From an uncultured Clostridia bacterium (GTDB taxonomy: Bacteria > Bacillota > Clostridia > UMGS1810), in NCBI GenBank assembly GCA_934454585.1, contig CAKSFP010000023.1, positions 1 through 46,469 of the forward strand: DNA of 46,469 nt, in the 5' to 3' direction. This document shows positions 33,434 through 42,451 of the stretch, in pieces. A program made the translations under genes and the position numbers. The number at the start of each line of letters is the position of its first letter. Position 1 is the stretch's first letter. The notes beneath the pieces are model-generated. The model saw only the letters and a list, made by a program, of their open reading frames with translations, made no database searches and was not told where the DNA came from.

Positions 33434-35500
33434 ATGGGCAAGTATAACATGGACAGTATCAGAAATGTGGTAATGATGGGTCACGGCAAATGCGGCAAAA
33501 CCACTCTTGCAGAGGCGATGCTTCTCAACAGCGCCGCTGTTGACAGGATGGGAAGAGTGTCGGACGGCACTACGGTGTCGGACTATGACACCGAGGAGAT
33601 CAAACGACAGATATCTATTCAGATGTCGATGATTCCGATAGAATGGAAGGGTATGAAGTATAATATTATAGACACTCCCGGATATTTCGATTTTGTCGGC
33701 GAGGTTAAAGAAGGTCTGCGTGCCGCAGATTCTGCGCTGATAGTGCTTAGCGGACGCAGCGGAGTATCCGTCGGCACGGAACAGGTGTTTTCTTATGCGC
33801 GCGCAAAGGGCGTGCCCACGGTGTTCTTTGTGAATAAAATGGACGATGACCGTGCGGACTACATGAAAACCCTCGAGCAGATGAAAGAGAAGTTCGGCAA
33901 GGCGATAACGCCGTTTGTCATCCCGATACGGGAGGGTGACAAGTTCAAAGGATTTGTAGATATTGTGGATATGACGGCGCGCCGCTATGAGGGAATAGAC
34001 AGGATAGATATTCCCGTGCCGGAGGGGATGGAAGATACTGTTGCACCGCTGCGCGAGATGATCATGGAGGCGGTTGCCGAGACAGACGATGCCCTTATGA
34101 ACAAGTATTTCAACGGCGAGGAATTTACCTTTGACGAGATAAAACAGGCGATAAGAAAAGGAGTAAAGGATGGCAGCATTTTTCCTGTGTACTGCGGCAC
34201 AGGTCAGGAAAATGTCGGCGTGATGAGCCTTATGGACGGCATAGGCAAGTATTTGCCGAACCCAAACGAGATTACCGAGGTGGCTCATGACTCCAAGTCG
34301 GGTGAGCCGGTAGAGGTTGTTCAGGATGCACAAGACACGACATCGGCGATAGTTTTTAAGACCGTTGCCGATCCGTATGTGGGCAAGATGTCGCTGTTCC
34401 GCGTGTATTCAGGCTGCGTGAAGGCGGACAGCACTCTGTATAACCCAAACAAGGATACATATGAGCGCATCGGAAAAATATACACCCTCATAGGCAAAAA
34501 GCAGGTTGAGGTCAAAGAGGTTGTGGCAGGCGACATAGGCGTCGTGTCCAAGCTTGACAAGACCAAGACAGGCGACACGCTCTGCGCAGAGAACAAAAAC
34601 ATTATCTTAAGCGGTATCGAGTTCCCGTCTCCGGTTATATCGATGGCGGTGTATCCGATTGCAAAGGGTGATGAGGAAAAAATAGCAGGCGGATTGATGA
34701 AACTGACAGATGAGGATCCCACATTCTCCGTTACTAATAATTCAGAGACAAAGCAGACTCTGATTAACGGACTGGGAGAACAGCACATTGATGTCATAGT
34801 GAGCAAACTCAAGGCAAAATTCGGGATAAATGTCAGACTGGAAGAACCCATAGTGCCGTACAGAGAGACTATACTCGGCACGGCGACCGTCGAGGGCAAA
34901 CACAAGAAACAATCCGGCGGCAGCGGACAGTATGGTCATGTTAAGATTAAATTTGAGCCCGGACTTACTGAGGACATGATTTTTGAGGAGCAGGTGTTCG
35001 GAGGCAGTGTGCCGAAGAACTACTTCCCGGCGGTTGAGAAGGGACTGCGCGACAGTTGTGAGCACGGCGTGCTTGCCGGATATCCTGTGGTAAACCTCAA
35101 GGCAACATTGCTTGACGGTTCTTATCACCCTGTGGATTCGTCCGAGATTGCATTTAAGACGGCGGCATCCATAGCGTACAAAGAAGGCATGAAACAGGCT
35201 AAACCGGTGCTGCTTGAACCTATCGGCTATCTGAAAGTATATGTGCCCGAGAGTATAATGGGCGACATCATCGGAGATATAAACAAGCGCCGCGGTCAGA
35301 TAATGGGCATGGGCGAGAGTGATCGTGATGGTTTGAGTTTGGTTGAGGCGGAAGTGCCGGTATCGGAAATGCACAGATATGCGACCGATCTGCGCTCCAT
35401 GAGCAAGGGCAGAGGCAGCTTTACATTTGAGTTTTCCAGATATGAAACGGCCCCGGCGGCTGTTGCCGACAAAGTAATTGAAGCGGCAAAGAAAGCGTGA
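33434..35500 (+). CDS. elongation factor G-like translational GTPase
   Basis: A protein of 688 residues with all five EF-G domains. G1 is GHGKCGKTT (16-24), unlike AHIDAGKTT of true EF-G. The G3 motif is DTPGYFDFVGE with Tyr84 in place of the usual catalytic His. G4 is NKMD (134-137). Domain IV keeps VEGKHKKQSGGSGQYGHVKI and FEEQVFGGSVPKNY, and the C-terminal domain has GDIIGDINKRRGQIMGM. These are the features of the EF-G-like (FusA2-type) branch, whose role in translation is not settled. It is not linked to ribosomal protein genes. GGAGGA lies 9 nt before the ATG. A strong terminator follows at 35513. Confidence 0.9.
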   Translation: MGKYNMDSIRNVVMMGHGKCGKTTLAEAMLLNSAAVDRMGRVSDGTTVSDYDTEEIKRQISIQMSMIPIEWKGMKYNIIDTPGYFDFVGEVKEGLRAADSALIVLSGRSGVSVGTEQVFSYARAKGVPTVFFVNKMDDDRADYMKTLEQMKEKFGKAITPFVIPIREGDKFKGFVDIVDMTARRYEGIDRIDIPVPEGMEDTVAPLREMIMEAVAETDDALMNKYFNGEEFTFDEIKQAIRKGVKDGSIFPVYCGTGQENVGVMSLMDGIGKYLPNPNEITEVAHDSKSGEPVEVVQDAQDTTSAIVFKTVADPYVGKMSLFRVYSGCVKADSTLYNPNKDTYERIGKIYTLIGKKQVEVKEVVAGDIGVVSKLDKTKTGDTLCAENKNIILSGIEFPSPVISMAVYPIAKGDEEKIAGGLMKLTDEDPTFSVTNNSETKQTLINGLGEQHIDVIVSKLKAKFGINVRLEEPIVPYRETILGTATVEGKHKKQSGGSGQYGHVKIKFEPGLTEDMIFEEQVFGGSVPKNYFPAVEKGLRDSCEHGVLAGYPVVNLKATLLDGSYHPVDSSEIAFKTAASIAYKEGMKQAKPVLLEPIGYLKVYVPESIMGDIIGDINKRRGQIMGMGESDRDGLSLVEAEVPVSEMHRYATDLRSMSKGRGSFTFEFSRYETAPAAVADKVIEAAKKA

Positions 35501-35512
35501 TGATATAGGATA

Positions 35513-35560
35513 TAAAAAAAGCACCACACATCCGCAAGTTGCAGATGTGTGGTGCTCTTT
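35513..35560. terminator. bidirectional terminator after the EF-G-like gene
   Basis: AGCACCACACATC and GATGTGTGGTGCT form a 13-bp perfect stem with an A-run before and a T-run after. It lies between the convergent EF-G-like gene and secF. The rest of 35561-35670 has no visible feature. Confidence 0.92.
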
Positions 35561-35670
35561 TTATCTTTAACGCTTGCAAGCAAGCTACATTTCATCCGTC
35601 AGCCAACTTAGGTTTATTATTTAATAAAATAATATACCGGCTGCCATCTTCCGCTCAATGGGAAGGCTTA

Positions 35671-36540
35671 TTATTTTGCAACAACCTTTGCGCTCTTACC
35701 CTTAAAGAGTACCCAGAACGAGCTTGCAAGGAATACTGAAGAATAGCAACCGCAAATCACGCCGACAATAAGCGGCAGAGCAAACTCTTTGATTGACGGT
35801 ACACCGAGGATATACAGGCAGACAAGTGTGATGAGAGTCGTTACCGAAGTATTGATAGATCTCGCCATAGTCTGCCAAATGCTTCTGTTAGCTACATCTA
35901 CAAATGACTCTTTTCTCAAAAATCTTGTATTCTCTCTTATACGGTCAAACACAACGATTGTCGCGTTGATTGAGTAACCGAGGATTGTGAGTATCGCTGC
36001 TATAAACGATGTGTTTACCGGCAGACGGAATATAGCGTAGATGCTCATCATAACCAGCATATCATGGCACAGCGCCAAAACTGCGGAAAGACCTGTAAGC
36101 AACTCAAATCTGAATGTGATATATATCAGCATGAGTACAACAGCAATTACGATTGACATAGCTGCGTTGTTCCAGAGGTCCGCACCCGATGATGCGCTCA
36201 CATTGTCCACAGAGAGGATGTTTGCGTTTGCAAACTTCTCTTTAATCGCATCCTGAACGGCAATTTTCTGTTCCATGGAAAGCTCTGTTGTTCTGATTAC
36301 GGCGCTGTTTCCGTCAGATTTCTGAACGGTGGATACGCTCACGCCGTCAATACCCTTAACTGCGTCTCTGATAGCGTTTTCGTCATACTCTGTGCCGAGG
36401 TCAACATATACTTCGGATCCGCCCGTGAAGTCGATATCCGTGTTGAAACCGCCGTTTACAATGAAACCTACTATTCCGGCAGCGATTATGATTGACGAGA
36501 TAATAAAGAATATCTTTTTCTTTTCTATAATATTAAACAT
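35671..36540 (-). CDS. secF: protein translocase subunit SecF
   Basis: A membrane protein of 289 residues: TM1 (about 10-28), an extracytoplasmic domain, then five helices. The start of the P1 region reads NTDIDFTGGSEVYVDL, and the membrane core has GYSINATIVVFDRIRENTRF, the SecF signature. With SecD it uses the ion gradient to pull secreted proteins across after SecA/SecYEG. It lies 14 nt after secD on the same strand, with AAGGAGGAATG before the start. Confidence 0.95.
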   Translation of the reverse strand: MFNIIEKKKIFFIISSIIIAAGIVGFIVNGGFNTDIDFTGGSEVYVDLGTEYDENAIRDAVKGIDGVSVSTVQKSDGNSAVIRTTELSMEQKIAVQDAIKEKFANANILSVDNVSASSGADLWNNAAMSIVIAVVLMLIYITFRFELLTGLSAVLALCHDMLVMMSIYAIFRLPVNTSFIAAILTILGYSINATIVVFDRIRENTRFLRKESFVDVANRSIWQTMARSINTSVTTLITLVCLYILGVPSIKEFALPLIVGVICGCYSSVFLASSFWVLFKGKSAKVVAK

Positions 36541-36554
36541 TTGCTCATTCCTCC

Positions 36555-37823
36555 TTAGGCACTGTACAGCTTAGGATTCTTGATGTTGAATCCGATCATC
36601 TGACGAAGTAAAAATCTTGTAACGAATATAGCGGTGAACATGCTGACGATTGTACCGATACCGAGGGTTACCGCAAAGCCTTTGATTGTGCCTGTTCCGA
36701 ACAGATAGAGCACAACTGCGGCGATGAGAGTGGTAACATTTGAGTCGAGGATTGCCGTGAACGCTCTGTTAAATCCGGCGTCAACCGACGCTCTGAGGGT
36801 TTTGCCGAGCTTGAGTTCTTCCCTAACCCTCTCAAATATGATTACATTTGCGTCTACCGCAGTACCTATGGTGAGGATGATACCGCCGATGCCGGGGAGA
36901 GTGAGGTTTACTCTGAGAAGTCCCAGCAGAAGCGCAACTATGGATACATAGCCTATGAGTGCTATAGATGCGATGAATCCGCACATTCTGTACATAACTA
37001 TCATGAATATTATAACGAGCACCAAACCGATGAGTCCGGCTTTAAGGCTGTTTGTGAGCGCCTTTTCACCGAGCTGTGCGCCGATGCTTCTCATCTCGGC
37101 AACTTTGAGTGAGAACGGCAGCTGACCCGACTGAATCTGTCCGGCAAGTGTCTTTGCGCTTTCGCTGTCGAAGTCTCCTTCAATGATGCAGTCTGTTGAG
37201 TTAATCTGCTCTTTTACGCTTGGGCTGGAGATTACATTTCCGTCCAACCGGATTGAAATGTAGTTTTCACCGCTTGCATAACCGGATATTCTGCCTGTGG
37301 CTTCGGCAAATTTCTGACTTCCTTCGTTTGTGAGTTCAAGCTTTACGATGTGGCCTTTTTTGCCGGTGCTGTCCACTGCCTCATATGCCGCAGTGGCACT
37401 CTTTACATCCTCTCCGCCCGAGAGGACAACATTTCCGTCTTTGTCCACAAATTCAAGCTTGGCGGTCGCGCCGAGCATTTCCACAGCCTCGTCCGGATTC
37501 TCCACTGCGGGGATCTCTACTCTTACTCTCTTGTCGTTTTGTCTGGACACCTCAGCTTCGTAGAATCCCTGGCTGTCAAGTCTGTTACGCAAAACAGAGA
37601 TAACCGACTGCATATCGCTGTCTGTCACAGCTTCGTTTGTGTCTGCCTCAAACACGATGTACGAACCGCCGGCGAGGTCAAGACCTCTCCTGATGCCGTT
37701 CTCCTCATCGAGTGCGGCAGGTATCTGATATCCGCCGACATTCAAGCCAAATGCTGCGATGTAGGAAAGTGCCAGTATCACAACAATGACAATGCTGAAT
37801 TTAGCTACGCTTTTTGAATTCAT
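36555..37823 (-). CDS. secD: protein translocase subunit SecD
   Basis: A protein of 422 residues with TM1 (about 7-26), a large external domain and five C-terminal helices. GIRRGLDLAGGSYIVFEAD is the SecD D1 motif, the external part has QLPFSLKVAEMRSIGAQLGE, and the core has GTAVDANVIIFERVREELK. The ATG at 37823 is chosen because AGGAGG precedes it by 8 nt; the frame runs further upstream into a repeat element and has no ribosome site there. It is first of the secDF pair. A 279-bp element starts 36 bp upstream, so the promoter must lie within or beyond it. Confidence 0.95.
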   Translation of the reverse strand: MNSKSVAKFSIVIVVILALSYIAAFGLNVGGYQIPAALDEENGIRRGLDLAGGSYIVFEADTNEAVTDSDMQSVISVLRNRLDSQGFYEAEVSRQNDKRVRVEIPAVENPDEAVEMLGATAKLEFVDKDGNVVLSGGEDVKSATAAYEAVDSTGKKGHIVKLELTNEGSQKFAEATGRISGYASGENYISIRLDGNVISSPSVKEQINSTDCIIEGDFDSESAKTLAGQIQSGQLPFSLKVAEMRSIGAQLGEKALTNSLKAGLIGLVLVIIFMIVMYRMCGFIASIALIGYVSIVALLLGLLRVNLTLPGIGGIILTIGTAVDANVIIFERVREELKLGKTLRASVDAGFNRAFTAILDSNVTTLIAAVVLYLFGTGTIKGFAVTLGIGTIVSMFTAIFVTRFLLRQMIGFNIKNPKLYSA

Positions 37824-37858
37824 TTGTTTTCCTCCTAAGATAATTGTCGTTTTTGATA

Positions 37859-38137
37859 TAGGCAAACGAGACTCGAACACGCATTGCCTGATGATGGATG
37901 TTTTTGCAATCTTTCAGCTTGTCGGATTTGACAGGCGTCAAGCCTGCCTGCATCATCCCGCACTGAAATCTTGCGAAAAACATCTCAGCGTCAGGTGCGA
38001 GCAGTTTAACATAAGAGATTTTTGTCGGTATAAGGAAAACACCGCAGAGAATACTTGCCGTATTTTCAAGGTGTTTGACGCAATAACGGCGAAAATCTCT
38101 ATGTAAAACCAATACGGGTTCGGGTCCCGTTTGCCTA
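37859..38137. mobile_element. 279-bp non-coding element with tRNA-T-arm-like ends, copy 1
   Basis: The ends are inverted: TAGGCAAACGAGACTCGAAC at the left, and at the right the complement of TAGGCAAACGGGACCCGAAC. The right end, read outward, is ACGGG-TTCGGGT-CCCGT, a 5-bp stem with a 7-nt loop like a tRNA T-arm, followed by TTGCCTA. The body holds two long imperfect hairpins (about 37896-37985 and 38014-38100). Copy 2 at 46013-46291 is inverted and differs at about six positions. Both copies are bounded by TA. Confidence 0.9.
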
Positions 38138-38153
38138 AGCCTTTGCTCATATA

Positions 38154-38516
38154 TCAAATCCGCATATGAAACGATTTTTGTCGTGTGCCGGTATGCGCTC
38201 CGGACGCAAACGGCCGGTAGGAACCGGCGTGAAAATCCGCACAGACATCATATGCCGCTCCGGGCAATGCACCGTCCGTGTCGCGGTTTGACGCCGCAGC
38301 AAAATCTGCTGTGCATATGCGCGCATCATCATAGCCGGGCAGCGGCTCAAGCGACTGTTTGCGGTAGTCTCTTATGCTGCACACTCTTTGAAACGCTGCT
38401 GAAAAATACACTGTGCCGCCGTCATAATCATATCGTGCGACGACTGTGGCAAGAGATGACATCACAAGCGACGCGCACATAAGTGCAACAAAAAGTTTTT
38501 CGGTTGTCTTTCGCAT
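38154..38516 (-). CDS. small hypothetical secreted or membrane-anchored protein
   Basis: A predicted protein of 120 residues. The N-terminus has a basic start (MRKTTEK), a hydrophobic stretch (LFVALMCASLVMSSLATVV) and no clear cleavage motif, so it is a signal peptide or anchor. The rest is rich in Ala, Asp, Arg and Tyr without recognisable domains. GGAG lies 8 nt before the ATG at 38516. The gene ends 16 bp from the 279-bp element, and its C-terminus may be altered by rearrangement. I do not recognise the family and cannot exclude that it is not expressed. Confidence 0.45.
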   Translation of the reverse strand: MRKTTEKLFVALMCASLVMSSLATVVARYDYDGGTVYFSAAFQRVCSIRDYRKQSLEPLPGYDDARICTADFAAASNRDTDGALPGAAYDVCADFHAGSYRPFASGAHTGTRQKSFHMRI

Positions 38517-38673
38517 TGCGTCATCTCCATAATATTTTTTGTATTTTTGCATTTGCACACAACAATCCATACCAATCTATTATAAGGTGTTTTTGACAAA
38601 AAGTCAATCATTTTTTGCTCAAACATTCATGCGGTTTTTTGTGTGTTTTTTTTGATTCTGAATATCAAGTTGA

Positions 38674-40014
38674 TTAATCTCTTTGCGGCAGGGGCAGGTA
38701 TTCTCTTTCGGCGCATACTGCCTTGTATGCCGGGCGGATTATCTTGCCGGCGTTTATCAGCTCCTCCATGCGGTGCGCGCTCCAGCCGGCTATCCTTGCC
38801 GAGGCAAACAGCGGAGTGAACAGTTCAAACGGGATGTCGAGCATACTATAGGCAAATCCGCTGTAAAAATCTATGTTTGCCGACACTCCTTTGAACATTT
38901 TTCTCTTTTTCGAAATTATCTCCGGGGCAAATTTTTCCACCTTGGAGTAGAGTTCAAATTCCTGTTGCAGTCCTTTTTCTTCTGCCAGACTGCCGACAAA
39001 TTTCTTGAACAGTCTTGTTCTCGGATCGGACAGGCTGTATACTGCGTGACCTATTCCGTAAATGAGCCCCGATCTGTCGAACGCTCTGCCTTCGAGCAAT
39101 TCGTCCAGGTAGTGTATTATCGCATTGTCGTCATCTGTGTTTATGTTCTTTTTCATGTCTTCAAACATATTCACCACTTTTATGTTTGCACCGCCGTGAC
39201 GCGGACCTTTCAGGGAGCACAGTGCCGCGGCTATTGCCGAGTATGTATCCGTGCCCGATGATGTGACCACATGAGTGGTGAATGATGAGTTGTTTCCTCC
39301 GCCGTGCTCTGCGTGCAGCACCAGAGCCATGTCGAGTACCCTTGCTTCAAGTTCGGTGTAGCTGCAGTCGGGGCGCAGCATATGCAAAAAATTCTCTGAT
39401 ATGGAATATCCCTGCATGGGGCGGTGAATCACCAGGGAATCACCGTTGTTGTAAAACTTGTTGGCCGCGTAGCTGTATACCGAGAAAATCGGTATGGCAA
39501 CTATCAGCTGGAGGCACTGACGCATGACATTCTCAAGTGAGATGTCGTTTGGATTGTCGTCATAAGGAAACAGAGACAGCACTCCGCGCGTAAGAGTGTT
39601 CATTATGTCTGCCGACGGGGCCTTCATTATCACATCGCGCACAAAGTTTTTCGGCAGAGTATAGAATGACGCCAGCAGGTCTTTGAAATCGTCAAGCTGT
39701 TTTTGATTGGGCAGGTCGCCTGTGAGCAACAGATATGTTACTTCCTCGAATCCGAAGCGCTTGTCCTTCATGAATCCGCCTATTATATCATGAATATTTA
39801 TCCCTCTGTAGTACAGTTCGCCGTCTATTTGGACTTCTTTCCCGTCAACCGTTTTTGTGGAGCGGATGTCGGATATTTCCGTAAGTCCTGCAAGAACGCC
39901 TTTTCCGTTTTCGTCGCGCAGACCTCTCTTTACGCCGTACTCGGCATAAAGTGATCTGTCTATTGTGCAGGAAGTTTTGCATTTTTCGGTAATGTTTCTT
40001 ATCTCATTAATCAT
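38674..40014 (-). CDS. gltA: citrate synthase
   Basis: A protein of 446 residues condensing acetyl-CoA and oxaloacetate. Catalytic His motifs are LVLHAEHGGGNNSSFTTHVV and GPRHGGANIKV, and ANIDFYSGFAYSMLDI carries the catalytic Asp. IDGELYYRGINIHDIIGG near the N-terminus fits this long clostridial citrate synthase type. The ATG at 40014 is chosen because GAAAGGAAAG precedes it; the frame opens further upstream without signals. It has its own promoter (40049-40077). No other TCA-cycle gene is in the window, suggesting glutamate synthesis rather than a full cycle. Confidence 0.95.
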   Translation of the reverse strand: MINEIRNITEKCKTSCTIDRSLYAEYGVKRGLRDENGKGVLAGLTEISDIRSTKTVDGKEVQIDGELYYRGINIHDIIGGFMKDKRFGFEEVTYLLLTGDLPNQKQLDDFKDLLASFYTLPKNFVRDVIMKAPSADIMNTLTRGVLSLFPYDDNPNDISLENVMRQCLQLIVAIPIFSVYSYAANKFYNNGDSLVIHRPMQGYSISENFLHMLRPDCSYTELEARVLDMALVLHAEHGGGNNSSFTTHVVTSSGTDTYSAIAAALCSLKGPRHGGANIKVVNMFEDMKKNINTDDDNAIIHYLDELLEGRAFDRSGLIYGIGHAVYSLSDPRTRLFKKFVGSLAEEKGLQQEFELYSKVEKFAPEIISKKRKMFKGVSANIDFYSGFAYSMLDIPFELFTPLFASARIAGWSAHRMEELINAGKIIRPAYKAVCAEREYLPLPQRD

Positions 40015-40048
40015 ATCGTCACTTTCCTTTCTGCATTTTACTATATCT

Positions 40049-40077
40049 ATTGTACCATATATCTCCGAAAAAGGCAA
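40049..40077 (-). promoter_or_regulatory. gltA promoter
   Basis: On the minus strand TTGCCT (40077-40072), 17-bp spacer, TACAAT (40054-40049), about 35 nt before the start codon. Confidence 0.75.
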
Positions 40078-40078
40078 C

Positions 40079-40110
40079 AAAAAAAGTGACATCCGCAGAC
40101 ATCACTTTTT
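40079..40110 (-). terminator. terminator of hppA
   Basis: On the minus strand AAAAAGTGA and TCACTTTTT form a stem around a 12-nt loop, followed by more T. It begins about 9 bp after the hppA stop and lies just ahead of the gltA promoter, so the two genes are separate units. Confidence 0.85.
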
Positions 40111-40118
40111 CGAAAAAT

Positions 40119-42209
40119 TTAGAATAAATGAAAACTTACTACCACTGCCGCAAAAACTATGGAAACCGTGCTAAGCAGTTTTATGAGTATGTTTACTGAC
40201 GGACCGGCGGTGTCCTTGAAAGGATCGCCCACGGTGTCGCCGACAACAGCTGCTTTGTGATTCTCGGAGCCTTTGCCGCCGAAATTGCCCGCTTCAATGT
40301 ACTTTTTGGCGTTATCCCAGCTGCCGCCGGAGTTTGCCATCATTATTGCAAGTACAAATCCCGAAACAAGCGCGCCGGCAAGCATACCCACAACTCCGTC
40401 CGGTCCGAGAATAAGACCTACCGCGAGAGGAGCGATTATGCCTATGCACGCCGGCAAAATCATCTCTTTGAGTGATTCTTTTGTGCAGATATCCACGCAC
40501 TTTGCATAGTCCGCATCCGCCTTGCCTTCCATGAGTCCTTTGATCTCTCTGAACTGCCGCCTTACTTCGACAACGACTTTTTCTGCCGAGCGTCCCACGG
40601 CTGACATTGTGAACGCCGAGAAAAGGAACGGAAGCATAGCTCCGACGAACAGACCTATGAGTACGAGCGGATTTGTTATGCTCAGGTTAAATTCAAAGCC
40701 TATTTGACCCACTTTATCTGTATACGACACAATCAGCGCCAGCGCGGTAAGAGCCGCAGAGCCTATGGCAAAACCTTTGCCCGTAGCGGCGGTGGTGTTG
40801 CCAAGAGAGTCGAGCGCGTCTGTTCTCTCTCTGACTTCCGGCTCCAGACCCGCCATTTCGGCAATGCCGCCGGCATTATCGGCAACAGGACCGTAAGCGT
40901 CGGTAGCAAGAGTTATTCCCAGCGTTGACAACATACCGACTGCAGACACACCCACACCGTAGAGACCAAGTGAAAATGCATTTTCCGCACCGGAGAATCC
41001 GCCGGCTACCGCATAGCTGATAAGCACTGATATGCCGACCACAATAACCGGGATTGCCGTGGATTTCATGCCGAGCGCAAGACCGTCAATTATAATTGTT
41101 GCGCTGCCTGTTTTGGATGATGCCGAGAGCTTGCGTGTGGGATCGTATGAATCCGAGGTGTAGTACTCTGTGAAGAAACCAATGAGCACACCTGCCAAAA
41201 GACCGGATATTACCGCCCAGAAGATGTTGAAATTCTCTGCCGGCAGTGCCAGGCGTATGATTACCGCTGCACCGATTGCGGAGATTATGCTGCTGATGTA
41301 TGTGCCTTTTCTCAGAGAGCCGAGCAGTTGTTTCTGACTTGCGCCCTCTTTTGTGCTTACGAAGAATGTACCTATTATTGACGCGATTATGCCAACCGCT
41401 GCAATGAGCATTGGCACTACTGCGCCGTTTGTGCCGAGACCTGCCGCAACGGCAAGCGCACCGGAAGAATACATTGATCCGACATACGATTCGTACAGGT
41501 CTGCTCCCATTCCTGCAACATCGCCCACATTATCGCCCACATTATCTGCGATACATGCAGGGTTTCTCGGGTCATCTTCGGGGATGCCCGCCTCTACCTT
41601 GCCCACAAGGTCTGCTCCGACATCGGCAGCTTTGGTGAAGATGCCTCCGCCGACTCTTGCAAACAGTGCCATTGAACTTGCACCCATGCCGAATGTAAGC
41701 AGTGACAGCATGATATCGTTGATTTCAAGATTAAATATATATTTAAGAATGATGTACCAAATACTGATGTCAAACAATCCGAGTCCGACAACTGCGAATC
41801 CCATTACTGTACCGGACGCAAAGGCGATTTTGAGACCTCTGTTGAGTCCCTCGCGTGCGCCGTTCGCTGTTCTGGTGTTGGCATATGTGGCAATTTTCAT
41901 GCCGACAAAGCCGGACAGACCTGAGAAGAAACCTCCCGTGATGAATGCGAACGGAACAAAAATCGTCAGATATCCGCTCATGGAGCATATCAAAAGGATT
42001 ACAAAGAGCACAACAAAGAAAATGCCTACAGATTTGTATTGCCTCTTAAGATATGCCATGGCACCGCTTCTTATCTTATTTCCGATGGCTATCATCTTGT
42101 CAGTTCCCTCGTCTTTACTCTTTACCATGTTGTAGGACACGGCGGAATAGATGAGCGCAATGATCGAAATGCCCCAGATTATAAAAGGGGCAATGTCCAT
42201 AAATGCCAT
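40119..42209 (-). CDS. hppA: potassium-stimulated ion-pumping membrane pyrophosphatase
   Basis: A protein of 696 residues with about 15-16 membrane helices, coupling PPi hydrolysis to H+ or Na+ export. Active-site motifs are DVGADLVGKVEAGIPEDDPR, CIADNVGDNVGDVAGMGADL, DAYGPVADNAGGIAEMA and, near the C-terminus, AGNFGGKGSENHKAAVVGDT. GNTTAATGKGFAIG has Ala where potassium-independent enzymes have Lys, so it should be the K+-dependent class. Whether it pumps Na+ or H+ cannot be told by eye. AGGAGG lies 9 nt before the ATG at 42209. Confidence 0.96.
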   Translation of the reverse strand: MAFMDIAPFIIWGISIIALIYSAVSYNMVKSKDEGTDKMIAIGNKIRSGAMAYLKRQYKSVGIFFVVLFVILLICSMSGYLTIFVPFAFITGGFFSGLSGFVGMKIATYANTRTANGAREGLNRGLKIAFASGTVMGFAVVGLGLFDISIWYIILKYIFNLEINDIMLSLLTFGMGASSMALFARVGGGIFTKAADVGADLVGKVEAGIPEDDPRNPACIADNVGDNVGDVAGMGADLYESYVGSMYSSGALAVAAGLGTNGAVVPMLIAAVGIIASIIGTFFVSTKEGASQKQLLGSLRKGTYISSIISAIGAAVIIRLALPAENFNIFWAVISGLLAGVLIGFFTEYYTSDSYDPTRKLSASSKTGSATIIIDGLALGMKSTAIPVIVVGISVLISYAVAGGFSGAENAFSLGLYGVGVSAVGMLSTLGITLATDAYGPVADNAGGIAEMAGLEPEVRERTDALDSLGNTTAATGKGFAIGSAALTALALIVSYTDKVGQIGFEFNLSITNPLVLIGLFVGAMLPFLFSAFTMSAVGRSAEKVVVEVRRQFREIKGLMEGKADADYAKCVDICTKESLKEMILPACIGIIAPLAVGLILGPDGVVGMLAGALVSGFVLAIMMANSGGSWDNAKKYIEAGNFGGKGSENHKAAVVGDTVGDPFKDTAGPSVNILIKLLSTVSIVFAAVVVSFHLF

Positions 42210-42321
42210 AAATAAACTCCTCCTTTTAAGTTGTCATTCAATTTATTATATCCGCATAGCGGTTATTTTAAGCAAATTGAAATAACTTTTAACCTTAAAA
42301 TCTTCTTGTGATTATCAGTAT

Positions 42322-42350
42322 ATTTTACATTATTATTTCCGTTTTGTCAA
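42322..42350 (-). promoter_or_regulatory. hppA promoter
   Basis: On the minus strand TTGACA (42350-42345), 17-bp spacer, TAAAAT (42327-42322). The leader of about 110 nt includes a small hairpin TCCGC-ata-GCGG near 42252, flanked by CAATTT/AAATTG. Confidence 0.85.
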
Positions 42351-42422
42351 GCACTAAGCGGTGCGTAAACCGGGGGATTTTGTCAGATTTATAAAAAAAT
42401 ATTGCCCAAATCAAAAAAAGAG

Positions 42423-42451
42423 TTGACAAAACCGATTTCATGTGATATCAT
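42423..42451 (+). promoter_or_regulatory. gntR-ABC operon promoter
   Basis: TTGACA (42423-42428), 17-bp spacer, TATCAT (42446-42451). The -10 overlaps the left arm of the inverted repeat at 42447-42484. Confidence 0.8.

Noticed and set aside
33359..34333. A 324-codon minus-strand frame opposite the EF-G-like gene
   Set aside because: It is antisense to conserved GTPase motifs, rich in His/Arg/Tyr from reversed codons, and has no ribosome site.
37831..37866. An outward promoter made by TTGCCT at the end of the 279-bp element and TATCTT in the flank (17-bp spacing) driving secD
   Set aside because: Transcription would start inside or after the secD ribosome site, leaving no usable leader. The other copy has no -10 at this place.
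37859..38137. A complete tRNA gene in the 279-bp element
   Set aside because: Only the T-arm and 3' acceptor-like strand are imitated. There is no D-arm, anticodon arm or CCA in the right arrangement.
41353..42135. A 260-codon plus-strand frame opposite hppA
   Set aside because: It is a shadow of a membrane-protein gene; Pro/Thr/Ser-rich translation is typical of the antisense of hydrophobic codons.
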